NCBI GenBank assembly: GCA_026692725.1
Contig: JAPMUG010000008.1
Coordinates: 1-64,000 of the forward strand
DNA from: Ecytonucleospora hepatopenaei
Taxonomy: Eukaryota; Microsporidia; Enterocytozoonidae
Reading direction: 5' to 3'
DNA: 64,000 bases
The notes beneath the pieces are model-generated. The model was given only the letters and a program-made list of their open reading frames with translations, was not told where the DNA came from and did not search any database. This document shows positions 1 to 9,843 of this stretch, piece by piece. Made by a program: the position numbers and the translations under genes. Every line of letters begins with the position of its first letter. The stretch's first letter is position 1.

Positions 1-1858
1 ACTCTATATCATATATATTACTATCTCTATATATATTACTATTATTTAATATTCTATTACATAATACTTCTTTATATGTATTAATGAATTCTTTAGTATT
101 AGATATTAGTGATAATAGAGTATTAAATATATTAAATACATTACTATTATGTGTATTATTATTGTTATTATCATTATGTGTGTTATCATTACTATTATGT
201 GTGTTACTATTATGTATTAATGTATTTGTATAATATGCTAATCTATCTGTATAACATGGTTTAATACTTTCTAAATAATATATAAATATATATTTATGGA
301 TAATATTATATGTATTACTGTTTATATTGTTATTTATATTACTGTTATTTATATCACTGTTTATATTGTTATGTGTGTTTATACTGTTATTTATATTACT
401 GTTTATATTACTGTTATTTATATTACTGTTTATATTGTTATGTGTATTATATAATATATTATTTATATTTGTATTATTATATATTTCATATATATTCTCT
501 ATATCACTAACTAACTTATCCTTACTACTTTCTAATGTATTATATATAAATAGTGCATATCCCATTTTACATAATATATTACCAATATTAGTTAGTGATA
601 GATTATGTATTATATTACATATAGTATTATCATTATATAATATATTGTTATTATCATTATATAATATATTATTAGTTGTATCATTATATAATATAGTATT
701 ATTTGTATCATTATCTATTATATATTTCTTTATATTTTTAAATATATCATTATTATAAAATGTATTATATATATTACATATATTATATGTATTATTATCA
801 TTATATATTATATTAGTATTTATATTATATATATTACATATATTACTGTTATATGTATTATTTGTATTACTGTTATATATATTTGTATTATATATTCTAC
901 TTATACTCTCCACTATACTCTCTTCTCTTCCTCTATATAGTAACTCCTCTACTTTACCTGCTACCTTCTCTCTGCTGCTGGGTAGGAAGTAATACTCCAT
1001 ATTCTCTCTTTCCTCCTCTACTATGTCTTTTACTCTTGATGCATATTCACGTATGTCACTTATGTTACATATGTAATTATATTTTAGTATGGTGTTATTT
1101 ATAGCATTACATTCATATTTATTAGTATAATATAATAGTGGATTAGATGGTAGTGGTATAATATATTTAAGAGAATTAATTATAGATAATCTAATAGTAT
1201 TACTACAATCTCTAATAGTGTTATTACTATTATTATTATTATCATATAAAACAGTATCTAATAAATTATTATTATAATCTAACAAATTACTATCAGTTAT
1301 CTTAAACCAATATACCTCATCAAAGAAATTACTTGGTAACTCCTGTATTATACTCTTTTCCCACAACAGAAATGATGCTCTTTCTATTGGCTCCATGTCT
1401 TCTATGCAGTCATTGAGGAAACAACACATTTTATTTAGTGATAATATAAATTGTTTATATTTAGTAAATGCAATGGCATAATTTATAATTAAATTATTAT
1501 TACATACATTGGTGTTATTGTTGTTGTTTGTATTATTATTTGTATTATTATTTAAATTTATATTATTATTTAAATTTATATTTATATTACTGTTATTTAA
1601 ATTAGTATTGTTACTCTGTATAATTTCTTCTCTTAATTTTATACACTTATTATATGCATAATCTAATATCTTCCAATATAGCTTTATCTCTACATTGGTA
1701 ACTGAATTACTTACTGATGTACATATTGTAAATATATTGTTGTATACTTCTGTACAGTCACAGGTTGATGACTCAAATAGACGATTAAGCTCTTTATAGA
1801 TTGATAACCAATATGAATTAAAATCATTATCAGATATATTTTTATTACTGATATCCAT
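1..1858 (-). CDS. Cullin-like protein, N-terminal part (partial, runs off the left edge)
   Basis: An open frame of 619 codons starts at the ATG complementary to 1856-1858 and stays open to position 1, so the C-terminal cullin-homology and neddylation regions lie outside the window. The N-terminus (WLSIYKELNRLF, then VYNNIFTICTS) and a central stretch (REYASRVKDIVEEERENM followed by a charged segment ending near VEELL) resemble cullin N-terminal repeats, where a helix with many Glu residues and an ExxL(I) motif recurs. Cullins scaffold SCF-type ubiquitin ligases, acting in nucleus and cytosol. Long Asn/Ile/Tyr-rich inserts, mostly AAT and ATA codons, separate the recognisable blocks and roughly double the expected length. 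The diagnostic C-terminus is missing, so this is a family-level call; another helical-repeat scaffold is possible. Confidence 0.55.
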   Translation of the reverse strand, partial: MDISNKNISDNDFNSYWLSIYKELNRLFESSTCDCTEVYNNIFTICTSVSNSVTNVEIKLYWKILDYAYNKCIKLREEIIQSNNTNLNNSNININLNNNINLNNNTNNNTNNNNNTNVCNNNLIINYAIAFTKYKQFILSLNKMCCFLNDCIEDMEPIERASFLLWEKSIIQELPSNFFDEVYWFKITDSNLLDYNNNLLDTVLYDNNNNSNNTIRDCSNTIRLSIINSLKYIIPLPSNPLLYYTNKYECNAINNTILKYNYICNISDIREYASRVKDIVEEERENMEYYFLPSSREKVAGKVEELLYRGREESIVESISRIYNTNIYNSNTNNTYNSNICNIYNINTNIIYNDNNTYNICNIYNTFYNNDIFKNIKKYIIDNDTNNTILYNDTTNNILYNDNNNILYNDNTICNIIHNLSLTNIGNILCKMGYALFIYNTLESSKDKLVSDIENIYEIYNNTNINNILYNTHNNINSNINNSNINSNINNSINTHNNINSDINNSNINNNINSNTYNIIHKYIFIYYLESIKPCYTDRLAYYTNTLIHNSNTHNSNDNTHNDNNNNNTHNSNVFNIFNTLLSLISNTKEFINTYKEVLCNRILNNSNIYRDSNIYDIE

Positions 1859-1871
1859 AGGTAGAATAGAA

Positions 1872-2069
1872 ATATATTATATTATTATATTATTATATTA
1901 TTATATTATTATATTATTATATTATTATATTATTATATTATTATATTATTATATTATTATATTATTATATTATTATATTATTATATTATTATTATTATAT
2001 TATTATATTATTATATTATTATATTATTATTATTATATTATTATATTATTATATTATTATATTATTATA
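1872..2069. repeat. Octanucleotide microsatellite (ATTATATT)n
   Basis: About 200 bp of nearly perfect period-8 repeat made only of A and T, interrupted by short ATT trinucleotide runs near 1990 and 2030. It lies immediately upstream of the cullin-like start. A related tract is found at about 37.85-37.97 kb. Confidence 0.9.
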
Positions 2070-2542
2070 AAATATAAATATAAATTATATGGTTTATTTA
2101 TTTTATTTATTTTATATGTTTTATATTGTTTATTGTTTTAAGCTTATTTATTGTTTATAATTTATATTTTATAATTTATAATTTATTATTTTATAATTTA
2201 TAGTTTATAATTATTTTATTAGTTTATAAGTTTATACTGTATCTATAATAATAAATATTTATTAAGGTTATATTTATTTATTAAGGTTATATGATATAAT
2301 TTAATATAAAAGAAATATTATTATATTTTAATATATAATATACAATTTATAATTTATAATATAATTATATATTGTTATAAATAATAAACAGTATTTAATT
2401 TATTTATTTATACATAATAAATAATAAAATTATAAATTATATATAACCCTATTTTTAATATATTATTATAATTAATATACTATTACTATATATTAAATAT
2501 AATTAATATAATTAATATATATTAAAATATAATATAATCAAT
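2070..2542. other. AT-only intergenic spacer without a gene
   Basis: Almost pure A/T sequence between two divergent genes, with many short TTTATA and AATTTATA repeats. No open frame, RNA gene or clear promoter motif is visible apart from an AACCCTATTTT stretch near 2446-2456. Confidence 0.7.
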
Positions 2543-3268
2543 ATGTTTTATATAATTATACATCTATTATCTTCTAGTCTAATTACATGCAAGGATGATG
2601 ATGAAGTTTCTAAGGGTGACCTTAAAATGGGTCAGAGCATTTTAATTTGTGATGACTTGGATTTAAAGACTGAAATCACTGGCAAGCCTGTGTTTTTACA
2701 CTCTGCTGCTCTTTACAGACTGCCCAATAAAAAAGACTCTGGTAATGTTAGAAAAGTATGTGATATTGATGTAGATGACATCAGTGTTAATAAAAATAAC
2801 TATATTGATATTTATAACTTGGGAAATGCACTGATTACATACAAAAACATTTCATATAGGTCTTTACGCTCCTATGCTCCTAAATACTACAAAATTAGAG
2901 AAATTGATGAAAATGACAGAAAAAACATCAGCAATAAAAAACCACCTGTTCCTGAATATGAAAAGATAAACCAGGTAAAGAAGACGCTCTATAGCAAGGC
3001 TTTTATTTTTGACATGTCTGGGGTAATGGACAAGGTGGAAAACAATTCAGAGGATACCCACTACTGCCTGAACTACAAGGTATATAATGACATAGATAAG
3101 AAGAAGATAGAATTTTATTCAGAGCAGTTTAAGTACAATTCAGAGACAAAGTGTTTTGAGCTGGTAGAGGATAATGTAAATTACTTTACCACATGGTGGG
3201 CAATTACTTTGTATGTGTTTGCAGGGTTACTGGCAATAGCATTTGTAGCAACAGCATGTAGTAAATAG
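2543..3268 (+). CDS. Predicted type I membrane protein, function not recognised
   Basis: The 241-residue product has a short hydrophobic N-terminus (MFYIIIHLLSSSLITC) that looks like a signal peptide, a polar body of about 195 residues, and one C-terminal membrane segment at about residues 216-239 (WWAITLYVFAGLLAIAF) followed by only two or three residues. The body has scattered cysteines (17, 32, 73, 173, 201) that could form disulfides in the secretory lumen. Codon use is less AT-biased than in the flanking spacers, which supports a real gene. I recognise no family. Topology suggests a surface or endomembrane protein with its bulk outside the cytosol. Confidence 0.7.
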   Translation: MFYIIIHLLSSSLITCKDDDEVSKGDLKMGQSILICDDLDLKTEITGKPVFLHSAALYRLPNKKDSGNVRKVCDIDVDDISVNKNNYIDIYNLGNALITYKNISYRSLRSYAPKYYKIREIDENDRKNISNKKPPVPEYEKINQVKKTLYSKAFIFDMSGVMDKVENNSEDTHYCLNYKVYNDIDKKKIEFYSEQFKYNSETKCFELVEDNVNYFTTWWAITLYVFAGLLAIAFVATACSK

Positions 3269-3396
3269 TAGATATGATATAATATATTGTTATATTGTTA
3301 TATAATATAATATAATATATTGTTATATAATAAATGTAATAAATTTGTAAATAAAATAAAAATTAATTAGCTATATTTTTTTAACCTTATAAAATT

Positions 3397-4590
3397 ATGC
3401 TTAAAAATAGCAAACAAATGGAAAAGTTAAAAAATAAAATTAAAGAAGACAAAAATAATAATAGTAAAATAAATACTAAAAGAATAAATAGCAATAACAT
3501 CAATAGAATTAATACAAACACTAAATCTAATACTAAGACTAATACTAAGACTAATAGCAAAGAATTAACTGAAGCTAGAAAAAGACTTAAAATTTTGTGC
3601 TTGTGGAGGTTACTGGATATTTTTTCTTTTATTTTTAGCGTTTGGCATATTTACGCTGATTATAAAAGCTGTAAGCTTGAGAAAACCTTTTCAGACATGC
3701 TTAGACTGAAGCATCTTAAAGAATTTGCGTGCTTGCACAATCAGCTGAGGAGAGATGCTGTTTTTTACGTATCTAAGAATTGTTCTTATGGTATTTTTGA
3801 CACGCAGCTAAAAATACATAAAATAAAATATGGATCTTTTGGAATTTCTAATGCGGGAATTTTGTATATGAGGAAAAGTCTCAAACTGGACGCAAACAAA
3901 GTCAACTTCTTTTTATCTGATGATTTTGACCTGTCTGACCTGCAAAAAAACAATAAACTTGCTAAGAAACAAAATGATGTTTTTGTCGATAAAAATAAAG
4001 ATTATTCTAAGACCAAGTGCTATAGGATAGATTTAGGATTTTCTTCTTTTGCTGACAAAGGCGTGGTTAATGAATTTATGAAGCTATTTGAATTCGTTAA
4101 GAAAAATAAAATCAATTCTTTTGAATGTGCTGAAATTTTATACAAGCGAACAAAAACAAACAAATATATTTTGCATGAATTTGAAAGCAAAGAACTTTTT
4201 AAAAGAATAGAAGTAGAATATTTTAAACCATCTAAAACCATGAAAGACCTTAGAAATATAATGAACGAAATAATGTATAGATTTAGCACAAGAGGAGAAT
4301 TTTCAGATCAAGCAGTGGAAAAAGTTTTAAATTACATGGTGAAGCAGGGCATTTTAACCCAAAAAGTGGATTTAGCACAATTTCCAGATTTATTGCAAAT
4401 AGTTATGCCCTTTAAGTTGGTTTTTGATAAATATGATTATTGGAGTAAATTAGAACAGAAAACAATTGGATTTGATTTAAGAAGGGTAAAAGGCAGTAAT
4501 TTAGAGGCACTTTTTAACATAAATGTAATTGAAGAATATTTAAAAGAAGGTGGGGTGTATATTATAAATGAAATAGTAACTTACAAATAA
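3397..4590 (+). CDS. Hypothetical protein with an Asn/Lys-rich N-terminus
   Basis: The product has 397 residues. Residues 1-60 are low complexity (Lys, Asn, Thr) and include TNTK repeats. A hydrophobic stretch at about 65-85 (LWRLLDIFSFIFSVWHIY) may be a membrane segment. The remaining 300 residues are a mixed alpha/beta sequence without a motif I recognise. A TTTTTTTAACCTTATAAAATT stretch sits directly upstream of the ATG and resembles the AACCTTA element of the secreted genes at 60-64 kb. The gene converges on the Tfb4 gene with a spacer of 110 bp. Its ordinary codon use supports expression; no function is proposed. Confidence 0.7.
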   Translation: MLKNSKQMEKLKNKIKEDKNNNSKINTKRINSNNINRINTNTKSNTKTNTKTNSKELTEARKRLKILCLWRLLDIFSFIFSVWHIYADYKSCKLEKTFSDMLRLKHLKEFACLHNQLRRDAVFYVSKNCSYGIFDTQLKIHKIKYGSFGISNAGILYMRKSLKLDANKVNFFLSDDFDLSDLQKNNKLAKKQNDVFVDKNKDYSKTKCYRIDLGFSSFADKGVVNEFMKLFEFVKKNKINSFECAEILYKRTKTNKYILHEFESKELFKRIEVEYFKPSKTMKDLRNIMNEIMYRFSTRGEFSDQAVEKVLNYMVKQGILTQKVDLAQFPDLLQIVMPFKLVFDKYDYWSKLEQKTIGFDLRRVKGSNLEALFNINVIEEYLKEGGVYIINEIVTYK

Positions 4591-4700
4591 TTAATTTAAT
4601 TTAAACTACTAAATTGAATTTAATTTAACAAAAAATAGTTTAATTTAATGTTAAAAAATAATTATAAGTTATTAATTTAATATAAGTTAAAAAATATATT

Positions 4701-5306
4701 TTAGGTAAAATTAAATTTTGTTTTACAACATTTACAAATAGGCGTAAATTTACAAAAAATTGCTAAGCATATTGGACAGCATTGCCCTAGCTTTACGTCT
4801 TTATTGCAGCAAAAACATTTTGCATTGACTTCTAAAGTATTTTTTAGTGTTTTACCACCCAGTGATTTTATTAGAGACACAAAATCATTTTCTATAAAAA
4901 TTCCTGATGTTCCTTTTGCCAGCAATTTCCAGTAAGTTGATGGTTTTGTACAAAAAACATCAATTTTTATGTTTAACTCTATTGCAGCACTAATGCATTT
5001 TATCAAATCTATGTATTTTAAACTGTCACCAAACATACTACATACCAAAATATACGAAGGTTCCAAAAGAAGGGCATAGCCTATGTCTCCTGCTGTAATA
5101 GGGACTGTATTTATTTTTAAAACATCCTTGTAGGTGGTGTTTTTGGAAGAATCAAAGAAAATTTGCTTGTTGTTTACTAATATAAATGTGTTGTGCGTGT
5201 TTAACTCTAAAAATGCATTTATATACGCATATATACTGTTAATAAATATCATTTTGGTATTTTCATTAGCATTTTGGTCATAATCAAACAAAATACATAT
5301 TTTCAT
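4701..5306 (-). CDS. TFB4: TFIIH core subunit Tfb4 (p34)
   Basis: The 201-residue product is a compact version of the p34/Tfb4 subunit of transcription factor TFIIH, which acts in RNA polymerase II initiation and nucleotide excision repair in the nucleus. The N-terminal two thirds form a minimal von Willebrand A-like fold (strands near 3-8, 40-46, 85-91, 113-119). The C-terminus (residues 164-194) is the diagnostic cysteine-rich zinc region with CFCCNKDV, GQCCPICLAIFC and PICKCCKTKF, matching the family's CP.CLSIFC...P.C..C pattern. It is shorter than yeast Tfb4 (over 300 residues), as expected for microsporidia. It is divergently arranged with FCP1 across a 153-bp spacer, so the two transcription genes may share a promoter region. 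Confidence 0.9.
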   Translation of the reverse strand: MKICILFDYDQNANENTKMIFINSIYAYINAFLELNTHNTFILVNNKQIFFDSSKNTTYKDVLKINTVPITAGDIGYALLLEPSYILVCSMFGDSLKYIDLIKCISAAIELNIKIDVFCTKPSTYWKLLAKGTSGIFIENDFVSLIKSLGGKTLKNTLEVNAKCFCCNKDVKLGQCCPICLAIFCKFTPICKCCKTKFNFT

Positions 5307-5459
5307 ATAATGTTTACCCTTAAAAACTTTTGAAATTTAAAGATTTTTAGAATTTTTAAATAAAGTAGACAAAATATAGTATTTGACTATATTCAAACAA
5401 AATTCATAATTATAGAAGTATAGAATTATTTTAATCAAAATCGAATAATATTTTTTATA

Positions 5460-6926
5460 ATGGATGAAGATAATTCAAAAGATAAATTTTTAGAAATAGA
5501 AGAAGAAACTTGTAAAAAAGTTAAATTAAGCACTAAAAAGGCTGTAGATAATATAGTAAGGGAATATTCTGCAGATAATAGTGTTAAAGAACATTCTGCA
5601 GATAAAAACAAAGATCAACAGGATTTTGAAGAAGAAATAGAAGAAATTTTTAAAAGTTTTGAAGAAGAAATTGCAGATAATGAAAGTCATTTAAAAGAAA
5701 GTTGTAGCCACTCAATTGTTGTGCAGGGTCTGTGTGCCATGTGTGGAGATGAAATTGAAGATGTATCAAACTTTGTGTCGGTGGTACATAACTCTGATAA
5801 GGTTCTTCAAAAATATGAAGATGCATATCAAACAAATTTGAAGCATTTTTTTAGTTTATGCAAAAGAAATAAAATGATTTTATTGCTGGATTTGGATCAT
5901 ACTTTAGTGCATGTAACGCTAGCAAAGGCTAAATGTGATTTTTCTTTTGTCAAAGATGGCGTTTCTTTTTATGCAAAAACACGTCCAGGTCTGTGTGAAT
6001 TTTTAGAAGAAATGCATGAACTTTTTGAGATGCACGTTTTTACGTTAGGTGTTAGAGAATATGCAAATGAAATATGTAAAAACATAGATCCAGACAAAAA
6101 GTATTTCGGTGATAGAATTATTAGCAGAAGTGAAAATAACGGGGAGCTAAAGAAAAGCATAAAAAGAATTTTAAACATTGATAAAAATGTTTTGGTGTTG
6201 GATGACAGCCTTGCAACGTGGAGGTTTGTGGAAAATGTAATTGTGATTGCCCAATTTATTTATTATGAAGTTGACGAATTTAGTGATCCTACACTGGTAG
6301 CCAAAAGAAAAATACGGGAAGAAAAACAAAATAAAAGGAATGAAACTAAAAATATCGCTTTAGAAGGCAAAAAAGAGATAAATGACTTTTTAGCAAAAGA
6401 GTGTGAAAAAAACGATAAAGAGATTTCTAATGAAAATGCGTCAAAAATAAAAAGGGATTATGTGCAAATGCAACACAAAGATCTAAATTTTAGCTGTGAA
6501 AATATAAAGAAGACTTTTGAAAAGGATGAGACTAAAAAGACTGTTAAAAAAGAAGATAGAGAATTATACAAAAATATTGGTGTTTTTAAGAAAATTCACA
6601 GTGAGTTTTTTTCTAGTAACAAAAAAGCGATAAAAAACAGTGAAAAATGCAATAACCTTGACGAATTTATTTCTGTTTGTGAATTTTCTAAGCTTAATAT
6701 TTTGGAAGGCATGTCTTTTGGATGTTCTGCTGAATTGGCTAATTATGTTATTTTTATGGGCGGTACAGTCGTTCCCATACAAAATTTAAAATCGATAGAA
6801 AATGTTTACATTGTAGAAAATAAAGAAATGTCAAAAAAATTCAACGTTAAAAATGTTAGAAAAGAATTTTTGCTGGATTGTTTGTGTAATAGACGCCTTG
6901 AAAAAATTGATGCATATTTTATATAA
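5460..6926 (+). CDS. FCP1: RNA polymerase II CTD phosphatase Fcp1
   Basis: The 488-residue product dephosphorylates the C-terminal repeat of RNA polymerase II so that the enzyme can be recycled. The HAD-type catalytic motif DLDHTLVH is at 144-151 (nucleophile Asp144, general acid Asp146). The later acidic pair VLVLDDS, with Asp248 and Asp249, completes the FCPH active site. Upstream is the family signature CSHS...GLCAMCG (82-96). The C-terminal region, about 405-488, fits a BRCT domain (LEGMSFGC, GGTVV, VRKEFLLDCL). A charged linker rich in Lys and Glu joins the two domains. Length is about two thirds of the yeast protein. The gene lies 112 bp before the hydrolase gene on the same strand. Confidence 0.93.
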   Translation: MDEDNSKDKFLEIEEETCKKVKLSTKKAVDNIVREYSADNSVKEHSADKNKDQQDFEEEIEEIFKSFEEEIADNESHLKESCSHSIVVQGLCAMCGDEIEDVSNFVSVVHNSDKVLQKYEDAYQTNLKHFFSLCKRNKMILLLDLDHTLVHVTLAKAKCDFSFVKDGVSFYAKTRPGLCEFLEEMHELFEMHVFTLGVREYANEICKNIDPDKKYFGDRIISRSENNGELKKSIKRILNIDKNVLVLDDSLATWRFVENVIVIAQFIYYEVDEFSDPTLVAKRKIREEKQNKRNETKNIALEGKKEINDFLAKECEKNDKEISNENASKIKRDYVQMQHKDLNFSCENIKKTFEKDETKKTVKKEDRELYKNIGVFKKIHSEFFSSNKKAIKNSEKCNNLDEFISVCEFSKLNILEGMSFGCSAELANYVIFMGGTVVPIQNLKSIENVYIVENKEMSKKFNVKNVRKEFLLDCLCNRRLEKIDAYFI

Positions 6927-7038
6927 GAATAAATTTGTTGTTTTATATTTATTCTAGTTATAGAATGTAGTGATCAAAATTTTATTGTTTTACATTTGGT
7001 GTTTCATTAAAATATTTCAAAATAAACCCTCAAGAAAT

Positions 7039-8202
7039 ATGCTTATTACAATTTTATTACTTGGTTTTTTGCTTTTTTATATTTCTCGTATAAGGAAGCC
7101 TATAATACACTCTTCAAACCAGCGCATGCAGCAACTTGCATTTAGTTTAATCTTTCCCATGATAATTTTTAATTCTGGGGTGTTGCAAAGTCTAATCCAG
7201 CATTTACCAACCTGTTATATTTTATGCAGTGCTAAAAAAAGCGTAATAACACTGAAAATAAGTCCAGGCGTAGAAGTTGTAGTAGAGAAGTTTGAAAATG
7301 TATTTTTTGATGAACCAATTTCATTTATGTTTCGTTGGCTAAAGGTGCTTTACAATGTTTTTCTGAGAATAACAGGATGTTTTTATTTTAGAACAAACGT
7401 GTCAAAGGCAAAAGCATTGGTAAAAGCCATTCAAAAAGAAATAAATGTGATTATTATGCATGGGTTGGGAGGGTCTTCTGAAAGCAACCATGTGGTAAGC
7501 ATGGCAAATATGTTTCTTAGAAAAAGATGCAGGGTATTTTGCATTAACGCAAGAGGTGTTAAGGGAAAGTTGGAAACAACAGAATTTACACATTTTGGGT
7601 TGACCAAGGATTTGCATGTTTTGTCTCAGTATGTGATTGAAAATTATGAAGGAAGTTTATTTTACATAGGATTTTCGCAAGGTGCAAATATAACAACTAA
7701 ATTTATGGGAGAATACAGCAATAGCAGGGTGATGGGCGCAGTGAGTGTTTGTAATCCCTTTGATTTTTTGGCAATAGAAAGGAAAATGAAGGAAAGGTAT
7801 GGGTTTATAAGAAGTTTGGCATATAATTTTATGCTTACTGTTTTTAAGGACCATTTGAAAGCTGTCTTAAAAAGAGAGTTTGAAGGAGATGATATCAGAG
7901 AAATCGTGGAAGAAATGATCAATGAAAAAATATTAAACTATAAAGACATAGATGCATTTTTGGAGGATGTGTCTTCCGAAAAATACATTGAAAAAATTGA
8001 CAAGCCTATTTTGTTTATAAATGCAGATGATGATCCCGTTATTCCTGTTGACGTTATACCCCGTGAAAAAATATTAAAGAACACAAATGCTGTGTTGGTA
8101 ACCATGCAAGGTGGTCATCTGGGATTTAAGTCAATCTTTATGACAAGTACAGTAGAAAATATTGTGCGTGATTATTTCATGCAAATACAGCTAACTAATT
8201 AA
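7039..8202 (+). CDS. Alpha/beta hydrolase of the ABHD1/ABHD3/Eht1 type, membrane-anchored
   Basis: The ATG at 7039 gives 387 residues and follows an AAACCCTCAAGAAAT initiator; the frame is open upstream to a GTG at 6970, but no ATG precedes. A hydrophobic N-terminus (residues 1-16) is a likely membrane anchor. The fold is marked by MHGLGGSS (oxyanion region), the nucleophile elbow GFSQG with Ser213, the acid in NADDDPVIP (330-332), and His360 in GGHLGF, so the catalytic triad appears complete. The combination HGLGG plus GFS.GAN resembles the YheT/ABHD1-3 and yeast Eht1/Eeb1/YMR210W group of lipid esterases and acyltransferases. The substrate is not predictable from sequence; membrane lipid or acylglycerol metabolism is an inference. 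Confidence 0.85.
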   Translation: MLITILLLGFLLFYISRIRKPIIHSSNQRMQQLAFSLIFPMIIFNSGVLQSLIQHLPTCYILCSAKKSVITLKISPGVEVVVEKFENVFFDEPISFMFRWLKVLYNVFLRITGCFYFRTNVSKAKALVKAIQKEINVIIMHGLGGSSESNHVVSMANMFLRKRCRVFCINARGVKGKLETTEFTHFGLTKDLHVLSQYVIENYEGSLFYIGFSQGANITTKFMGEYSNSRVMGAVSVCNPFDFLAIERKMKERYGFIRSLAYNFMLTVFKDHLKAVLKREFEGDDIREIVEEMINEKILNYKDIDAFLEDVSSEKYIEKIDKPILFINADDDPVIPVDVIPREKILKNTNAVLVTMQGGHLGFKSIFMTSTVENIVRDYFMQIQLTN

Positions 8203-8364
8203 TGTTATAAAAATAGACTAAATAAAAGTTATATGAATATGAATGAATAATTAAATTATATGTGTGATTAACTAATTAAATTATAAAATAAATAAATGTA
8301 TGTCATAAAAATAATCTTTTGTTAAAATAATAAAAATAAGCTTAAACGATAAATAGTTAAAAAA

Positions 8365-8449
8365 TAACAGAAGCGAGATTCGAACTCGCGACTCTTTAAA
8401 AGAGATCACGACCTGAACGTGACGCCTTGGACCGCTCGGCCATCCTGTC
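8365..8449 (-). tRNA. tRNA-Leu (anticodon CAG)
   Basis: Read on the minus strand, an 85-nt type II tRNA folds cleanly. It has acceptor GACAGGA paired with TTCTGTT (two G-U pairs), D-stem GCC/GGC around an AGCGGTCCAA loop, anticodon stem TCACG/CGTGA with loop TTCAGGT (anticodon CAG), a long variable arm closed by CTCTT/AAGAG, and T-stem GCGAG/CTCGC with loop TTCGAAT. The long variable arm and CAG anticodon identify leucine. The CCA end is not encoded and no intron is visible. Confidence 0.95.
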
Positions 8450-8743
8450 GTAAAATTTAGTTTTTACGTTATCTAACTTATATAACTAAACATAAAAATC
8501 ATACCTGATAGTTGTTTTCAGGTAAAACAATATAATTTTTAAAACATTTTTATATTTAAAAAGCAATTTAATATAAATTTAAAGTAAATTAAATTTATAA
8601 TCTTATTTTTTAATTAATTTTACTATTAAAAAAATGTTAGTGAATAAACTTGTTTTTTGTGAATGACAAAATAAAAGTATGTGCATTTGATATTAAATTA
8701 TAAATATTTTTTAAAGTATTTAAGGTGAAAGTTTCTTACCCAC
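8450..8743. other. AT-rich spacer downstream of the tRNA
   Basis: This 294-bp spacer has no gene. A TTCTTACCCAC stretch directly before the ATG at 8744 is the C-rich initiator of the next gene. Confidence 0.6.
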
Positions 8744-9778
8744 ATGAATTTTAATTTAACTCTTTTAGTTTTATTTGCTTCATATAAACTCTTTGCAATC
8801 AAGACAGGTAATAAAAAATATAAATTATTAAGCAAGGAAAAAGATAAGTCAAAAACAAAATCATTTGTTGAAATGTATTTTGATAGTTTTTTAAAAGAAA
8901 ATGATGAAAATGAAATCAAAGAACATGTCATTGATGCCTTACAGGATAAAAGCCTTCAAAAATTTCACTCAATTTATTTAAAAAATAATGCTTGTTTTGA
9001 TCTTGATTTTTCAAAAGAATCTTATGAGATCATAGAAGATCTTTTTAGATTTGTACAAGAACATTACATTGATGACTACAATGATTTAAAGCAACTTTTT
9101 ATAGGAAGGAGGATTTGCTTTGATAAATTTTTACAAAAAAATTATAAAAACATTGCATTAAACAGTAAAAATTTAAATGATTTGCAGATTGTTAAAAGAT
9201 ATATGAGTAGACAATCAAAAATACTGTCAAACACAAAAATAAGAACATTATTTGATCTTTCTAATGATTTTGAAAACATATACATTTTAAAATATTTACC
9301 TGAAAAAGAAGATAAGCAGAAATTACCAGATATAAATGAAAATTCTATCTTTAAGATGAGCAGATTCCTCTTTGAAATTAGCCGTAAATTTGAGGATATA
9401 AATTTTAATCGCATGACTTTAAATAATTATCTACAAGGTTATGAAAAACTCAAATTACATTTTGAGTTGGTTATTTTATATGAAACACTATTTAAAGTTT
9501 TTGAGGACTTTTTTGAAGATAAAATAAAAAGGCGCTTTGGAAATACAACCAAAAACTTTGAATTAAAAGAAAGTGACACACCGGTAAAAATATTATTTTA
9601 TATACTGGAGGAAATAATTTTTACTAAGTTTGCAAAAAATACTGAAGATGATTTTTTTATAACAAAATACTATGAGATAATTTCTAGCATGGTAACAAAT
9701 TATGTAGCAATTAATTACATAATCAGTAGCAATGCAAAAAGAGAGGTTTTTGTGTTACAAAAGATAAGAAATGTTTAA
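8744..9778 (+). CDS. Secreted protein, function not recognised
   Basis: The ATG follows TTCTTACCCAC, the local initiator. The 344-residue product starts with a signal peptide (MNFNLTLLVLFASYKLFA), then a Lys/Ser-rich stretch and a largely alpha-helical body rich in Phe, Lys, Glu and Asn, with no internal membrane segment. Only one cysteine-poor helical region follows, so extensive disulfide bonding is unlikely. I recognise no family. The protein may be released into the secretory pathway, spore coat or host cell, but that is inference from the signal peptide alone. It does not resemble the tandem families at 45-64 kb beyond having a leader. Confidence 0.75.
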   Translation: MNFNLTLLVLFASYKLFAIKTGNKKYKLLSKEKDKSKTKSFVEMYFDSFLKENDENEIKEHVIDALQDKSLQKFHSIYLKNNACFDLDFSKESYEIIEDLFRFVQEHYIDDYNDLKQLFIGRRICFDKFLQKNYKNIALNSKNLNDLQIVKRYMSRQSKILSNTKIRTLFDLSNDFENIYILKYLPEKEDKQKLPDINENSIFKMSRFLFEISRKFEDINFNRMTLNNYLQGYEKLKLHFELVILYETLFKVFEDFFEDKIKRRFGNTTKNFELKESDTPVKILFYILEEIIFTKFAKNTEDDFFITKYYEIISSMVTNYVAINYIISSNAKREVFVLQKIRNV

Positions 9779-9843
9779 ATGATATGAAAAAAATAAAAAG
9801 GTTTTTAATTTATCACTAGGTGTAAATAAAGTTTAATAATTTA

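Noticed and set aside
310..1104. Plus-strand open frames rich in Leu, Tyr and Ile at 310-510, 327-758 and 853-1104
   Set aside because: They are the antisense of the Asn/Ile-rich cullin-like gene; composition follows from reversed AAT/ATA repeats.
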